Below are positions 51,925 through 60,535 of a stretch of DNA of 64,000 bases, piece by piece. Each line of letters opens with the position of its first letter. The first letter of the stretch is position 1. A program made the translations under genes and the position numbers. The notes beneath the pieces were generated by a model. That model was not told the DNA's origin and did not search any database. It was given only the letters and a program-made list of their open reading frames with translations. The DNA comes from Microbacterium sp. LWH7-1.2. GTDB taxonomy: Bacteria; Actinomycetota; Actinomycetes; Actinomycetales; Microbacteriaceae. The stretch is taken from the NCBI RefSeq assembly GCF_038397755.1, contig NZ_CP151637.1, positions 2,976,001-3,040,000 of the forward strand, given 5' to 3'.

Positions 51925-53298
51925 ATGTCGATCGCCGACATCTCAGAAGAGCGCATGGGGGGCCCTCGCGACTTCGAACGCACTCCCCCGCACGACCTGC
52001 TCGCCGAGCAGAGCGCCCTGGGTGGGATGCTGCTGTCGAAGGACGCCGTCGCCGACGTCATCGAGACTCTGCGGGGCACCGACTTCTATGTGCCCAAGCA
52101 CGAGCTGATCTTCGAGGCGATCCTCACCCTCTACTCGCATGGCGAGCCGACGGACGTCGTCGCCGTCACCGACGAACTCATCAAGACGGGCGAGCTGCAG
52201 CGCGCCGGCGGCGCCGACTACCTGCACACGCTCACCTCGATCGTGCCGACGGCCGCGAACGCCGGCTACTACGCCTCGATCGTGTCGGAGCGTGCGCTGC
52301 TGCGCCGCCTCGTCGACGCCGGCACCCGCATCGTGCAGATGGGGTACTCCGGTCAGGGCGAGGCGCTCGACCTCGTCAACAACGCGCAGGCAGAGATCTA
52401 CTCGGTGACCGGCGCGGAGCAGGCCGAGGACTACGTGCCGCTCACGATCGCGGTCGACGCCGCGGTGGAAGAGATCGAGGCCGCGCGCGGTCGCGACGGG
52501 CAGATGACCGGCATCCCGACCGGCTTCTCGGGTCTCGACTCGCTGACCAACGGTCTGCACCCCGGGCAGATGATCATCATCGCCGCGCGACCCGCGATGG
52601 GTAAGTCGACGCTCGCTCTCGACTTCGCGCGATCGGCGGCGATCAAGGCGAACATGCCGACGATCTTCTTCTCGCTCGAGATGGGTCGCAGCGAGATCGC
52701 GATGCGTCTGCTCAGTGCCGAGGGCGCGATCCCCCTGCAGTCGATGCGGAAGGGCACACTCGACTCCCGCGACTGGACCACCGTCGCCGCGACCCGCGGC
52801 CGCATCAACGACGCACCGCTGTACATCGACGACAGCCCCAATATGACGCTCGTCGAGATCCGCGCCAAGTGCCGCCGCCTCAAGCAGCGGGCCGGCCTCA
52901 AGCTCGTCGTCATCGACTACCTGCAGCTCATGACGTCGGGCAAGCGCGTCGAATCGCGTCAGCAGGAGGTCTCGGAGTTCTCACGTGCGCTCAAGCTGCT
53001 CGCGAAGGAACTCGGCGTTCCGGTCATCGCGCTGTCGCAGCTGAACCGTGGTGCCGAGCAGCGCGCCGACAAGAAACCGGCGTTGAGTGACCTGCGTGAG
53101 TCGGGCTCGATCGAGCAGGATGCCGACATGGTGGTGCTCCTGCACCGCGAGGCCGCGTACGAGAAGGACTCGCCGCGCGCGGGCGAGGCCGACCTCATCG
53201 TCGCCAAGCACCGCAACGGCCCCACCGACACCATCACGGTCGCATTCCAGGGCCACTTCTCCCGCTTCACCGACATGGCCCCGGGAGACTTCGGGTAG
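51925..53298 (+). CDS. dnaB: Replicative DNA helicase DnaB
   Basis: Hexameric helicase that drives the replication fork. The 457-residue product has an N-terminal domain (about 15-120, TPPHDLLAEQSALGGMLLSK), a linker helix and a RecA-like domain with Walker A ARPAMGKSTLALDFA (about 223-237), Walker B LVVIDYLQLM and the arginine-finger region AKHRNGPTDTI. There is no intein. ATG 51925 is preferred over upstream frame starts because of the GGGAGGA Shine-Dalgarno and family start position. It stands alone, beyond the ribosomal operon. Confidence 0.97.
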   Translation: MSIADISEERMGGPRDFERTPPHDLLAEQSALGGMLLSKDAVADVIETLRGTDFYVPKHELIFEAILTLYSHGEPTDVVAVTDELIKTGELQRAGGADYLHTLTSIVPTAANAGYYASIVSERALLRRLVDAGTRIVQMGYSGQGEALDLVNNAQAEIYSVTGAEQAEDYVPLTIAVDAAVEEIEAARGRDGQMTGIPTGFSGLDSLTNGLHPGQMIIIAARPAMGKSTLALDFARSAAIKANMPTIFFSLEMGRSEIAMRLLSAEGAIPLQSMRKGTLDSRDWTTVAATRGRINDAPLYIDDSPNMTLVEIRAKCRRLKQRAGLKLVVIDYLQLMTSGKRVESRQQEVSEFSRALKLLAKELGVPVIALSQLNRGAEQRADKKPALSDLRESGSIEQDADMVVLLHREAAYEKDSPRAGEADLIVAKHRNGPTDTITVAFQGHFSRFTDMAPGDFG

Positions 53299-53320
53299 TT
53301 GGTGTAGGTCTTTTTGAAGT

Positions 53321-53369
53321 TGTCCATTTCGCAGATGAAATGTCCACGCGATGTCCACCTGGACATTTC
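53321..53369. terminator. Inverted repeats after dnaB
   Basis: GAAATGTCCA (53337-53346) and TGGACATTTC (53360-53369) form a perfect 10-bp repeat; CATTTC at 53325-53330 can also pair with GAAATG. A T tract precedes (53310-53315). It could end dnaB transcription or mark a site of recombination. Confidence 0.5.
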
Positions 53370-53403
53370 GACCGAGAGTTGCGAGCTCTGACAGCATTGG
53401 CGG

Positions 53404-53898
53404 ATGGCATTCACGATTAGGGAGCCGCGCTCGGAAGAGGCGTCCGCGATCGCCGATGTTCACGTCGCGACGTGGAAGGAGGCTTACTCTCACCTGCTTC
53501 CCGAGGACTACTTCTCGGAGGAGTACATCGCGGGCCGTCACCGAATGTGGCATCACGTCTTGACGCACCCGCGTGACGACATGCTCGTTCGAGTGGCTGA
53601 GACCGATGGCGCGATCGTCGGATTCGCTTGGGTTGGGCCGGGCGGGGGAATCAACGGCGAGGAGCCGCCTCGCGATCGACTCCTCTACGCGATTTACGTT
53701 CAGGCTGCGCACTACGGGACGGGAGTTGGCCAGGCACTGCTGGATGGGACGCTGGGGGATGGCCCCGCGATGCTCTGGGTGGCCAAGAAGAATCCGCGCG
53801 CGTCGGCGTTCTATCTCCGTAATGGGTTCCCCTTCGACGGCGTCGAACAGGTCGACCCCCACGCTCCGTTGATCACCGACGCGCGGATGGTCCGTTAG
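53404..53898 (+). CDS. GNAT family N-acetyltransferase
   Basis: The 164-residue protein has the GNAT fold: N-terminal FTIREPRSEEASAIADVHVATW, acetyl-CoA loop in YAIYVQAAHYGTGVGQALLD and the C-terminal LWVAKKNPRASAFYLRNGF. The acceptor substrate is unknown. First gene of a patch with slightly different base composition from its neighbours. Confidence 0.88.
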   Translation: MAFTIREPRSEEASAIADVHVATWKEAYSHLLPEDYFSEEYIAGRHRMWHHVLTHPRDDMLVRVAETDGAIVGFAWVGPGGGINGEEPPRDRLLYAIYVQAAHYGTGVGQALLDGTLGDGPAMLWVAKKNPRASAFYLRNGFPFDGVEQVDPHAPLITDARMVR

Positions 53899-53903
53899 CC
53901 GGG

Positions 53904-54030
53904 TGGGAGACGGGCAACCGGTTCGACGCTGTCAAGGCCGCGGAGTTGGCCCTGCTCGACAGCGATGTCAGGCGTGATCCGGATCGAGTGCGTGAGCATT
54001 TCGGTGACTACAGGGCCTCTGGCGGACCTC
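53904..54030 (+). pseudogene. Remnant of a DUF4440/NTF2-like protein
   Basis: The frame starting at 53904 reads NRFDAVKAAELALLDSDVRR, then DPDRVREHFGDYRASG, and resembles the start of DUF4440 (SnoaL/NTF2-like) proteins, whose pattern is AxxAELALLDPxVRxDPxxL. No start codon fits, and the sequence then loses the family pattern before the next gene, so it looks like a 5' fragment. Recognition is from memory. Confidence 0.4.
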
Positions 54031-54054
54031 CGAGTAGCCGCCGTTGCGAGCGCA

Positions 54055-54060
54055 TAGGCT
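54055..54060 (+). promoter_or_regulatory. Leaderless -10 element of the 54067 gene
   Basis: TAGGCT ends seven bases before GTG 54067, the leaderless spacing seen elsewhere in the window. Confidence 0.5.
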
Positions 54061-54066
54061 CAGACG

Positions 54067-54615
54067 GTGAACAATCCGCAGCCCCACATTCCCGATATCG
54101 CGGCGAGCGGTCGCTGGCTTGAACCTCTCGAACTGGTAGTGGGCGGACTACCCCGAACGCAGCTCATTGAGGCGCTGACGGCAGAAGGCGTGGCTCTGAA
54201 CGCTCACGCAGAGACGCTCATCGCCCACCCAGTTTTCGACGACCTCACTACCCATTCAGTCCGCATCGCCGACCGCAGCGTGGAAGAGCTCGGACTCAAC
54301 GAGGGTGGGACATTGCCTCAGGTATTCGCCGCCGCGGAGGCCCACGGTCTTGGACTGTGTCCGGTCGTTACAGCGCCCTATCTCCGACTCGTCTGGGCGA
54401 CGCAGACCAACTCCTCCAACTCCGTGATGTCGGCCGGAGAGTCACCCGATGGCGCGCTCAACATTGCCTCCCCGGTCTTGACTGATGATGCTGAATTCCC
54501 CAAAGGGTTCTACCTGCGCGTCGTCGATGGGCGACCGTGGTTACGGGGCTATCGATGCGACGACCTCTACGTCTTGTCTCCCGACGTTCGGTTCGCGTTC
54601 CGCCAGGTCGACTAG
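54067..54615 (+). CDS. Hypothetical protein, 182 aa
   Basis: I do not recognise it. Soluble, without signal peptide. The middle contains LTTHSVRIADRSVEELGLNE and GLGLCPVVTAPYLRLVWATQ, and the end GFYLRVVDGRPWLRGYRCDD, which looks like a small alpha-beta domain with conserved Trp/Tyr residues. Start GTG supported by the leaderless promoter. It lies between gene remnants and a metal-resistance pair. Confidence 0.75.
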   Translation: MNNPQPHIPDIAASGRWLEPLELVVGGLPRTQLIEALTAEGVALNAHAETLIAHPVFDDLTTHSVRIADRSVEELGLNEGGTLPQVFAAAEAHGLGLCPVVTAPYLRLVWATQTNSSNSVMSAGESPDGALNIASPVLTDDAEFPKGFYLRVVDGRPWLRGYRCDDLYVLSPDVRFAFRQVD

Positions 54616-54809
54616 ATCCCACGCCGTTCTCACCGCGGCGAGTGAGCCGATCGGACATTTCGAGCCACGATCGATCACGCGAGTCGCGGACACGTCGCCC
54701 CCTCGGGTGTTCGATTTGCGGCGATCCTCCGGGCATTTCCGATTGGTCCCTACAGCCGTTGTACGTTCCGCGTGGAGACGTCCGGTTCCGGAGCCATTGT
54801 CCTCGACGC

Positions 54810-54835
54810 CGATAGTTCAGCGTTTCGTGTATCGT
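54810..54835. promoter_or_regulatory. ArsR promoter with possible operator
   Basis: CGATA (54810-54814) and TATCG (54830-54834) form an inverted repeat that overlaps a possible -10 TATCGT, ending eight bases before the ArsR start. An operator at this place would give autorepression, typical of ArsR/SmtB regulators. Confidence 0.4.
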
Positions 54836-54842
54836 CGCTCTC

Positions 54843-55181
54843 ATGCCGACGATGACCGCCACGGTGACGCACACTGCAGCGCTTGCGCGACTCGGCCATG
54901 CGCTCTCTGACCCGACGCGAGCCGGCGTGCTGCTTGCCCTGCGGGAAGCGCCGGCGTACCCGTCCGATCTGGCTGATGCACTGGGTGTTTCGCGGCAGGT
55001 GATGTCCAACCAGCTCGCGTGCCTTCGCGGTTGCGGTCTCGTCGAGTCGGTTCCCGATGGAAGACGTACCTGGTACCGGCTGGCCGACCAGCACCTCGCG
55101 CCGGCGCTGGACGAGCTCCTGCGCGTCGTGCTCTACGTCGAGCCGGGATGCTGCGCCGGCGAGGACTGCAGCTGCGCATGA
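54843..55181 (+). CDS. ArsR/SmtB-family metal-responsive repressor
   Basis: The 112-residue winged helix-turn-helix protein has LGHALSDPTRAGVLLALREA, the recognition helix LADALGVSRQVMSNQLACLR and a C-terminal Cys-rich tail PGCCAGEDCSCA. The tail, and a Cys in the recognition helix region (LACLRGCG), resemble the Cd(II)/Pb(II) sensor CmtR. It represses its own operon until metal binds. The stop overlaps the transporter start (ATGA). Confidence 0.92.
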   Translation: MPTMTATVTHTAALARLGHALSDPTRAGVLLALREAPAYPSDLADALGVSRQVMSNQLACLRGCGLVESVPDGRRTWYRLADQHLAPALDELLRVVLYVEPGCCAGEDCSCA

Positions 55182-55843
55182 GCGCCACGCACACGCCAAC
55201 TGAGCGGCGTCGGCACGTCCTGCAGCGCCGTATCGGATGGATCGTCTTCGCGACGATCGGCTACAACGTCGTCGAGGCCGTCGTGGCGATCACGGCTGGG
55301 ACCATTGCGTCTTCGGCCGCACTCGTCGGCTTCGGGCTCGATTCGACGATCGAAGTGCTCTCTGCGGCCGCTGTCGCGTGGCAGTTCACCCGCCGCGATC
55401 CCGAGCGGTGGGAGAAGGGCACGCTGCGGGTCATCGCGTTCGCGTTCTTCGCCCTTGCGGTATACGTCACCGCCAGCTCTCTGCTCGCGCTGATCACGCG
55501 CGTCGAGGTCGAGCATTCCCCTGTGGGCATCGCGATCACCGCGCTCAGCGTTGTCGTCATGCCCTTCCTCTCGCTCGCCGAACGTCGGGCCGGGCGGGAA
55601 CTCGGATCTGCCACGGCCGTCGCGGATTCCAAACAGACCCTCATCTGCACCTACCTCTCCGCCGCAGTCCTGATCGGCCTCTTGCTCAACAGCCTGATCG
55701 GCTGGTGGTGGGTCGACGCGATCGCCGGCCTGGTGATCGTCGCCCTCGCCATCCGTGAAGGCCTCGAGGCTTGGCGTGGGGATGCCTGCGCAACCTCGGT
55801 CGGCACGATCCTCGAAGAGCCCGGCACTCACAACGACGATTGA
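55178..55843 (+). CDS. Cation efflux-type (CDF-like) transporter, membrane domain only
   Basis: The 221-residue membrane protein has about five to six segments. The metal-site motif FGLDSTIEVLSAAAVAWQFT is in one helix and VADSKQTLICTYLSAAVLIG in another, followed by SLIGWWWVDAIAGLVIVALA. The latter replaces the usual HxxxD with a Ser/Lys/Gln form, as in a recognised subfamily. There is no cytoplasmic C-terminal domain. Paired with the ArsR repressor, it is probably induced by a thiophilic metal such as Cd or Pb. Confidence 0.88.
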   Translation: MSATHTPTERRRHVLQRRIGWIVFATIGYNVVEAVVAITAGTIASSAALVGFGLDSTIEVLSAAAVAWQFTRRDPERWEKGTLRVIAFAFFALAVYVTASSLLALITRVEVEHSPVGIAITALSVVVMPFLSLAERRAGRELGSATAVADSKQTLICTYLSAAVLIGLLLNSLIGWWWVDAIAGLVIVALAIREGLEAWRGDACATSVGTILEEPGTHNDD

Positions 55844-55899
55844 GCCGAGCGCTTCGGGACATCCGACCGAATCATGAGCCGAAGACACCCTCCTTGAGC

Positions 55900-56436
55900 A
55901 TGAACGACCGCCTTGCCGAGTATGGAGGTATGGGTTCCTCCATCAACCTGACGCCGGCAACATCGCGTCTGACGCTGTCGGGCGGAACGGAGCTTTCGTA
56001 CACGACAGCCGGCAGACCCGACGGATCGCCAGCGCTCGTCCTGCTCCACGGCTTCCCGAATTCGTCGCGCGGTTTCCGGGACGTGATTCCGATCCTTGCG
56101 CGTCACGCCCACGTGATCGCGCCCGATCTTCCCGGGTTCGGGGAGTCGGAGCCTCTCGAGGCTCCGTCGTTCGACGCGTTCACCGATGCGGTTCTGGAGT
56201 TGCTCGAACACCTGCAGGTCGGCCCCAGATTCCTCTACGTGCACGACTTCGGCGCTCCTGTAGCGCTCAGCATCGCCATGAGGCAGCCCGACGACGTCCT
56301 CGGGATCGTCATCCAGAACGCCAACGCGCACAGCAGCGGACGGAGGCCGGGATGGGCGGCGCCCGCGGCGACGTCGAAGAATGCGTCGTGTCGGCCCCAG
56401 AACATTCCCGCCGCAGGCTGTCTTTCTCGGGAGTGA
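55900..56436 (+). pseudogene. Truncated alpha/beta hydrolase
   Basis: The first 130 or so residues read as a good alpha/beta hydrolase of the haloalkane dehalogenase/epoxide hydrolase group: ALVLLHGFPNSSRGFRDVIP (oxyanion His-Gly), VIAPDLPGFGESEPLEAP, nucleophile Asp in LYVHDFGAPVALSIAMRQP. After VIQNANAHSSG the family pattern is lost, and a stop follows before the cap domain and catalytic His. A frame with a C-terminus-like end (DGLLRHPDQIEHKLSI, stop near 56587) is probably another remnant. Translation from ATG 55900; 55930 is an alternative. Confidence 0.75.
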
Positions 56437-56599
56437 CTGCATCCATGACAGCGTCTCGCGCATAGCTCGGGCGCCCGCCGCCCGGCGCGCCTTGCTCACC
56501 CCGGAACCGTGACCTTCGTCGAATGCACCCCGGCCCGACGGTCTCCTCCGGCACCCCGACCAGATCGAGCACAAGCTGTCGATCTGAGAGGCTAGGGCA

Positions 56600-57049
56600 G
56601 TGGTCGATGGGATTGTCGTGCGGCTTGCTGCGGAACTGGACCTCGTCGGACTTCTCAACCTGAAGATCGAGTGGGCCGGCCGGCCGGCCGCCGCTGACGA
56701 ACGCGAGCAGCTGCGCTTCGCGCTCGACGATTGGCTGCAACGGCCCGACGTCGTGTGTGCCGTCGCGGAGTATCGAGGTGAGCTGGTCGGGATGGCGTGG
56801 ATGGTCGTCTTCGACCGTGTGCCGGATCTCGGGAATGTGGAGCGTCAGTCCGCAGATGTGCAGAGCGTCTTCGTGACCCCGCCGCACCGCGGCGATGGTC
56901 TGGGGTCTGAGCTTGTCGGGTTGTTGTGCGCGGTCGCGGATCAGCGATCGATTCCTCGGGTCATCGTGCATTCGAGCACCCGCGCAATGGGTCTCTATCG
57001 CCGGGCCGGGTTCAGCGCGTCGCAGAAGTTGATGCAACGCGAGTTGTGA
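56600..57049 (+). CDS. GNAT family N-acetyltransferase
   Basis: The 149-residue protein with GNAT motifs starts with an acidic helix (VVRLAAELDLVGLLNLKIEW). The acetyl-CoA loop is VQSVFVTPPHRGDGLGSELV, and LYRRAGFSASQKLM is near the end. Start GTG. Substrate unknown. It runs convergently with the phospholipase-like gene and shares the terminator at 57189. Confidence 0.88.
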   Translation: MVDGIVVRLAAELDLVGLLNLKIEWAGRPAAADEREQLRFALDDWLQRPDVVCAVAEYRGELVGMAWMVVFDRVPDLGNVERQSADVQSVFVTPPHRGDGLGSELVGLLCAVADQRSIPRVIVHSSTRAMGLYRRAGFSASQKLMQREL

Positions 57050-57188
57050 CCACAGCTCCGGTTCGGCCGATGCCCGACCGAACGCGATCGAGTCCCAACT
57101 CCTGCGGAATCGCGGCGTCCTCCGCCATCTCATACGAGCCTTGCAGTAGTCCTGACTCATGAAACGGCTCCTGCTCGTCGGCGGCGGT

Positions 57189-57223
57189 GAGGCGGCCGGC
57201 CGGGAAACCCGACCGGCCGCCTC
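57189..57223. terminator. Bidirectional hairpin terminator
   Basis: Inverted repeat GAGGCGGCCGG (57189-57199) and CCGGCCGCCTC (57213-57223) between two convergent genes, 15 bases from the minus-strand stop. Confidence 0.75.
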
Positions 57224-57237
57224 AGCGCTTCAGCCGA

Positions 57238-60200
57238 TCAGTGGACCGCGATCAGATCGGTGGTCCAGCCGATCATGCGCTGTGCGAACGCCGCGTCCAC
57301 GCCCTTGCCGAGCTGGCCCTCCAACTGCTCGACCACCGCGGAGAGCTGGTTCACCTCGGTCGGGTGCCTGCCCGTCGCATGGCTCTTCAGTGCCGCGTTC
57401 AACTTGTCGCGCAGCCCCTTCTCGACCTTCGGGTCCGTCACGAGCTTCTCGGCGACAGCCCGTGTGAGGTTGTTGCCGAGCGACTCGGTCGTGGCCAGGA
57501 GCGTGAAGGCCCGGGTGGCCGTCGCGCTGTTGCCGACGAAGTCCGTCGCCGTCGCCACCGCGGCGTGTGCACCGGTGTCGAGCGTGAACATGTCGAGCAC
57601 GTAGCCCGTCGGCACCTCGGCGCCGTCGAACTGCACGGACTGCGTCTCGACGCCGCTCAGCGAATCCGTGATCGTGTACTGCACGCTCGCGAAGTCGTCG
57701 GTGTCGTAGCCGGTGGCTGCGGGCTCGGTGAGGTCGACGACCGGAGCCGTCCGGTCGACGCGGACCGTCCGGGTGCCGCTGACCGTCTCGCACTCGCTCG
57801 ACGTCTTCCACTCGATGACCCACTCGAGGGTCTCGTCGGCGTCCGCGGGCAGGGCGAACTCGACGACCGCGCCGTTCACCGTCGTCCAGGCCGGCGGAGC
57901 GCCGACCGGGTGCACAGCGTACGTGGTCGTCAGGGACTCCGGCGTGAAGGATTCGTCGGCGGCGGTCACGGTGAACGTGTGGTCCACGCCCACCCACTGC
58001 ACGCCCGAGACGACGGCTTGATCACCGGTGATCTGGAAGTCCGCGCTGAGCGACCCGGCGATCCACGCCGGCGCGCTCGGCACGTCGCCGTGGTCGGGGA
58101 AGTTCTTCCCCGGCAGGTCCCAGGCGCCGTTCTCCCAGTCGCGGAAGACGTCGCGGAAGGTCGAGCGCGCGATGCACGACTCCCACAGCGGCATCTGGCC
58201 GGTGCCGGCGTAGTGCGGCTCCTCATCCGAACTGTGGCCGGGGTCGGGCGAGTCGAAGATCGGCAGACGATCGGCGCGCCACGAGTGGTCGGAATCGATG
58301 CTCCGCAGCCAGGGCTGACCGTCGAGACCGTCGATCATGACGTTCGCGGGGCGACCGGCGGGATCGGCGTAGATCGCGGTCGACACGCTCGGGAGCAGGC
58401 CGGGGCTGCGGTGATCGGAGATGACCTGGTTGAGGCCGTTCGCGTCGAGCAGCAGCAGCTTCGCCATCTGCACGGCGTCGTAGGCGGGCTCGAAGTCCTC
58501 GAGCGTCCACTCGGCGCTGTCCTTGAGGCGTGAGGAGGGCACGATCGTGCCGTCCGGCAGCTCCACCTGGTCGCCGACGAGCGGGTCGACGAGACCCATC
58601 ACGGCGTCGAGATACTCGCGGTCGCCGTCGTCGAACAGGTCCACGTGCACATCGTCGTCGGAGAACGGCACGTCGATGTCGGCCGAGCCGACCTCCATCC
58701 AGTGCGTCGGGTGCTTGAGGAAGTCCGACAGCAGTTCGACGTCGAAGCCGAGCGCCTCTGAGGCCAGCTCGAGCACGAGTTCTTTGGCGTCGGCCATCAC
58801 CGGGTCGAGGAAGTCGATGTCGGGCATGACGGTCGACATCAGGTCCTCGAGCCACAGGAAGACGTCGCCGCCCTCCTCGACCACCTCGCCGACGAAGTCG
58901 GGAGCGCCGAGCATCGACAGCAGGTACTCGTTGATGAAGCCCGGCCGATCGGTGTCGTCCAGTCCGCCCAGCGTGTAGCCCGCGACCTGGAAGATGCCGA
59001 CGCCGTCCTCGCACGTCGCTCGGTCGGTATCGAGCACCTCGTCGGTCTCGCCCTCTTCGTCGTCGTTGCGGCAGATGAAGTTCTGCGCGTCGCGGAACGT
59101 GCCGGCGTCGAACAGCGTCTTCGAGAGCGCCTCGCCGAGCTCCGGCCAGTGCCGCAGACCGCGGTCGATGTCGGCGATCCACGCGTCGAGGTACGAGACG
59201 ATCGCCGGGTTGACGACGGCGTCGTCGGCCTCGTCGATCGGGCTCGTGACGCAGAAGACCTCCGCGCGGCACTCCTGCACGGTGACGGCCTTGACCGTCA
59301 CGCCGCGCACGGTGTCGACCGTGACGTTCTCGACCACCTCGTAGCAGTCCCAGTCGACGATGTTGCAGTCCTCGTAGTCGAGGTCCTTCTGGATCGCCGC
59401 ACGCTCGACCTGCAGCTCGGCCTTCAGGTCGATGAAGTAGTCGATGAGCGGCCCGCGGTTCGGCTCGGGGTCTTCGCCGACGGTGTACGCGAGGCCGGGG
59501 CATCCGTCATCCGCGGTTCCATCGCCGTCGTCGTCGATGCCGTCGCCACAGGTGCCGACCGGCAGCGGGCTGTTCGGATCGACGAGTGTGTCGTAGATCC
59601 AGTCGTTCGGGGCGGCGTACTCGAACGCCGGCGTGGCGTCGTTCGAGTACTCGGGTCCCGTCTGGTCGGTCTCGCCCGCGACCTGGGAGCGCCGCGAGTT
59701 GCCGTCGAAACCTGCCGTCGCGTCGCCGACGTAACCCTCGGCGATGACGTGGCGCAGGGCGATCTCGAGCGCGGTCGGGTCCTCGATGTCGAGGATCTCG
59801 CCGACCCCGGGGAAGACGCCCTCCGCGACCTGGTTGATGAGCGTGTGCGCCCACATGTCGCCGGCGGCGTGCGTCATGAAGCCGTATGCGAAGGCGAGGA
59901 TCTGCTCCTTCTCCGCGCCGCTGCGGTCCGGGTCATCCTGCGCGTCCCACGCCTCGGCCATCACGTGCTGCAGCCACCTGCCGGTCTCGTCGGGGTGGAT
60001 CGCCGACTGGCCGTAGGCCAGGTCGGGGAACCCGTCGGGACCGATCACGCCCGCGTTGTATGCAGCCGGCTGGTTGCGCAATGCCGTGACGATGTCGCCG
60101 CGGACGGTGTACTCGGCGCCCTCGATGGTCACCTTCCCGTCGTCGGTGACGTCGTCGTAGGCGTTCTCGGCGGTGGCGTTGTGGGTGTACGGCTTGAAGG

Positions 60201-60312
60201 CGGCTGCGGGCAGCGCGGTGACGACGAGTGTCGTCACCGTGAGCGCCGCGGTCGCGGTCAGGCCGGCCGCGAGCTTGGTCAAGCTGCGGCGTCGGCCGGC
60301 GGATCGAGACAT
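57238..60312 (-). CDS. Secreted zinc-dependent phospholipase C-like protein
   Basis: The 1024-residue exported protein has a signal peptide (about 1-37, ending ALPAAA), then FKPYTHNATAENAYDD, the start of zinc-dependent phospholipase C-type domains, with MTHAAGDMWAHTLINQ (about 145-160) as the histidine/aspartate zinc motif. A calcium-binding-type repeat DGIDDDGDGTADDG is near 257. The middle (about 350-700) is acidic and unassigned. The C-terminus has Ig-like repeats (about 750-930) and a short helical end. It starts at ATG 60312, seven bases after GGGAGGA. It may degrade phospholipids outside the cell or bind surfaces; activity is inference. Confidence 0.82.
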   Translation of the reverse strand: MSRSAGRRRSLTKLAAGLTATAALTVTTLVVTALPAAAFKPYTHNATAENAYDDVTDDGKVTIEGAEYTVRGDIVTALRNQPAAYNAGVIGPDGFPDLAYGQSAIHPDETGRWLQHVMAEAWDAQDDPDRSGAEKEQILAFAYGFMTHAAGDMWAHTLINQVAEGVFPGVGEILDIEDPTALEIALRHVIAEGYVGDATAGFDGNSRRSQVAGETDQTGPEYSNDATPAFEYAAPNDWIYDTLVDPNSPLPVGTCGDGIDDDGDGTADDGCPGLAYTVGEDPEPNRGPLIDYFIDLKAELQVERAAIQKDLDYEDCNIVDWDCYEVVENVTVDTVRGVTVKAVTVQECRAEVFCVTSPIDEADDAVVNPAIVSYLDAWIADIDRGLRHWPELGEALSKTLFDAGTFRDAQNFICRNDDEEGETDEVLDTDRATCEDGVGIFQVAGYTLGGLDDTDRPGFINEYLLSMLGAPDFVGEVVEEGGDVFLWLEDLMSTVMPDIDFLDPVMADAKELVLELASEALGFDVELLSDFLKHPTHWMEVGSADIDVPFSDDDVHVDLFDDGDREYLDAVMGLVDPLVGDQVELPDGTIVPSSRLKDSAEWTLEDFEPAYDAVQMAKLLLLDANGLNQVISDHRSPGLLPSVSTAIYADPAGRPANVMIDGLDGQPWLRSIDSDHSWRADRLPIFDSPDPGHSSDEEPHYAGTGQMPLWESCIARSTFRDVFRDWENGAWDLPGKNFPDHGDVPSAPAWIAGSLSADFQITGDQAVVSGVQWVGVDHTFTVTAADESFTPESLTTTYAVHPVGAPPAWTTVNGAVVEFALPADADETLEWVIEWKTSSECETVSGTRTVRVDRTAPVVDLTEPAATGYDTDDFASVQYTITDSLSGVETQSVQFDGAEVPTGYVLDMFTLDTGAHAAVATATDFVGNSATATRAFTLLATTESLGNNLTRAVAEKLVTDPKVEKGLRDKLNAALKSHATGRHPTEVNQLSAVVEQLEGQLGKGVDAAFAQRMIGWTTDLIAVH

Positions 60313-60469
60313 GGGCATTCCTCCCAAAGAACGGACGTGCGGAACTGAGGCACCACGAGACTGGTTGTCCCGATGCACCGAGAGTCACCTCGGGCTTCGC
60401 CAGATACACGATCCGGGGACGGATGCTGCGCCCCGGCGCTCGCTCACGCGCTCGACGCGCGGACACGAG

Positions 60470-60505
60470 GCGGGGGAGGTGCGCTCGATGCGCTCCCTCC
60501 CCCGC
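60470..60505 (-). terminator. Terminator of the penicillin-binding protein gene
   Basis: Inverted repeat GCGGGGGAGG (60470-60479) and CCTCCCCCGC (60496-60505), with an inner GCGC/GCGC pair, 31 bases after the stop. Confidence 0.7.
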
Positions 60506-60535
60506 GATCAGGGACCTACCGGACGGTGATGCGAG

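Noticed and set aside
53321..53369. dif/Xer-type recombination site
   Set aside because: The inverted repeat does not resemble the dif consensus and the locus is near the origin; kept as a possible terminator.
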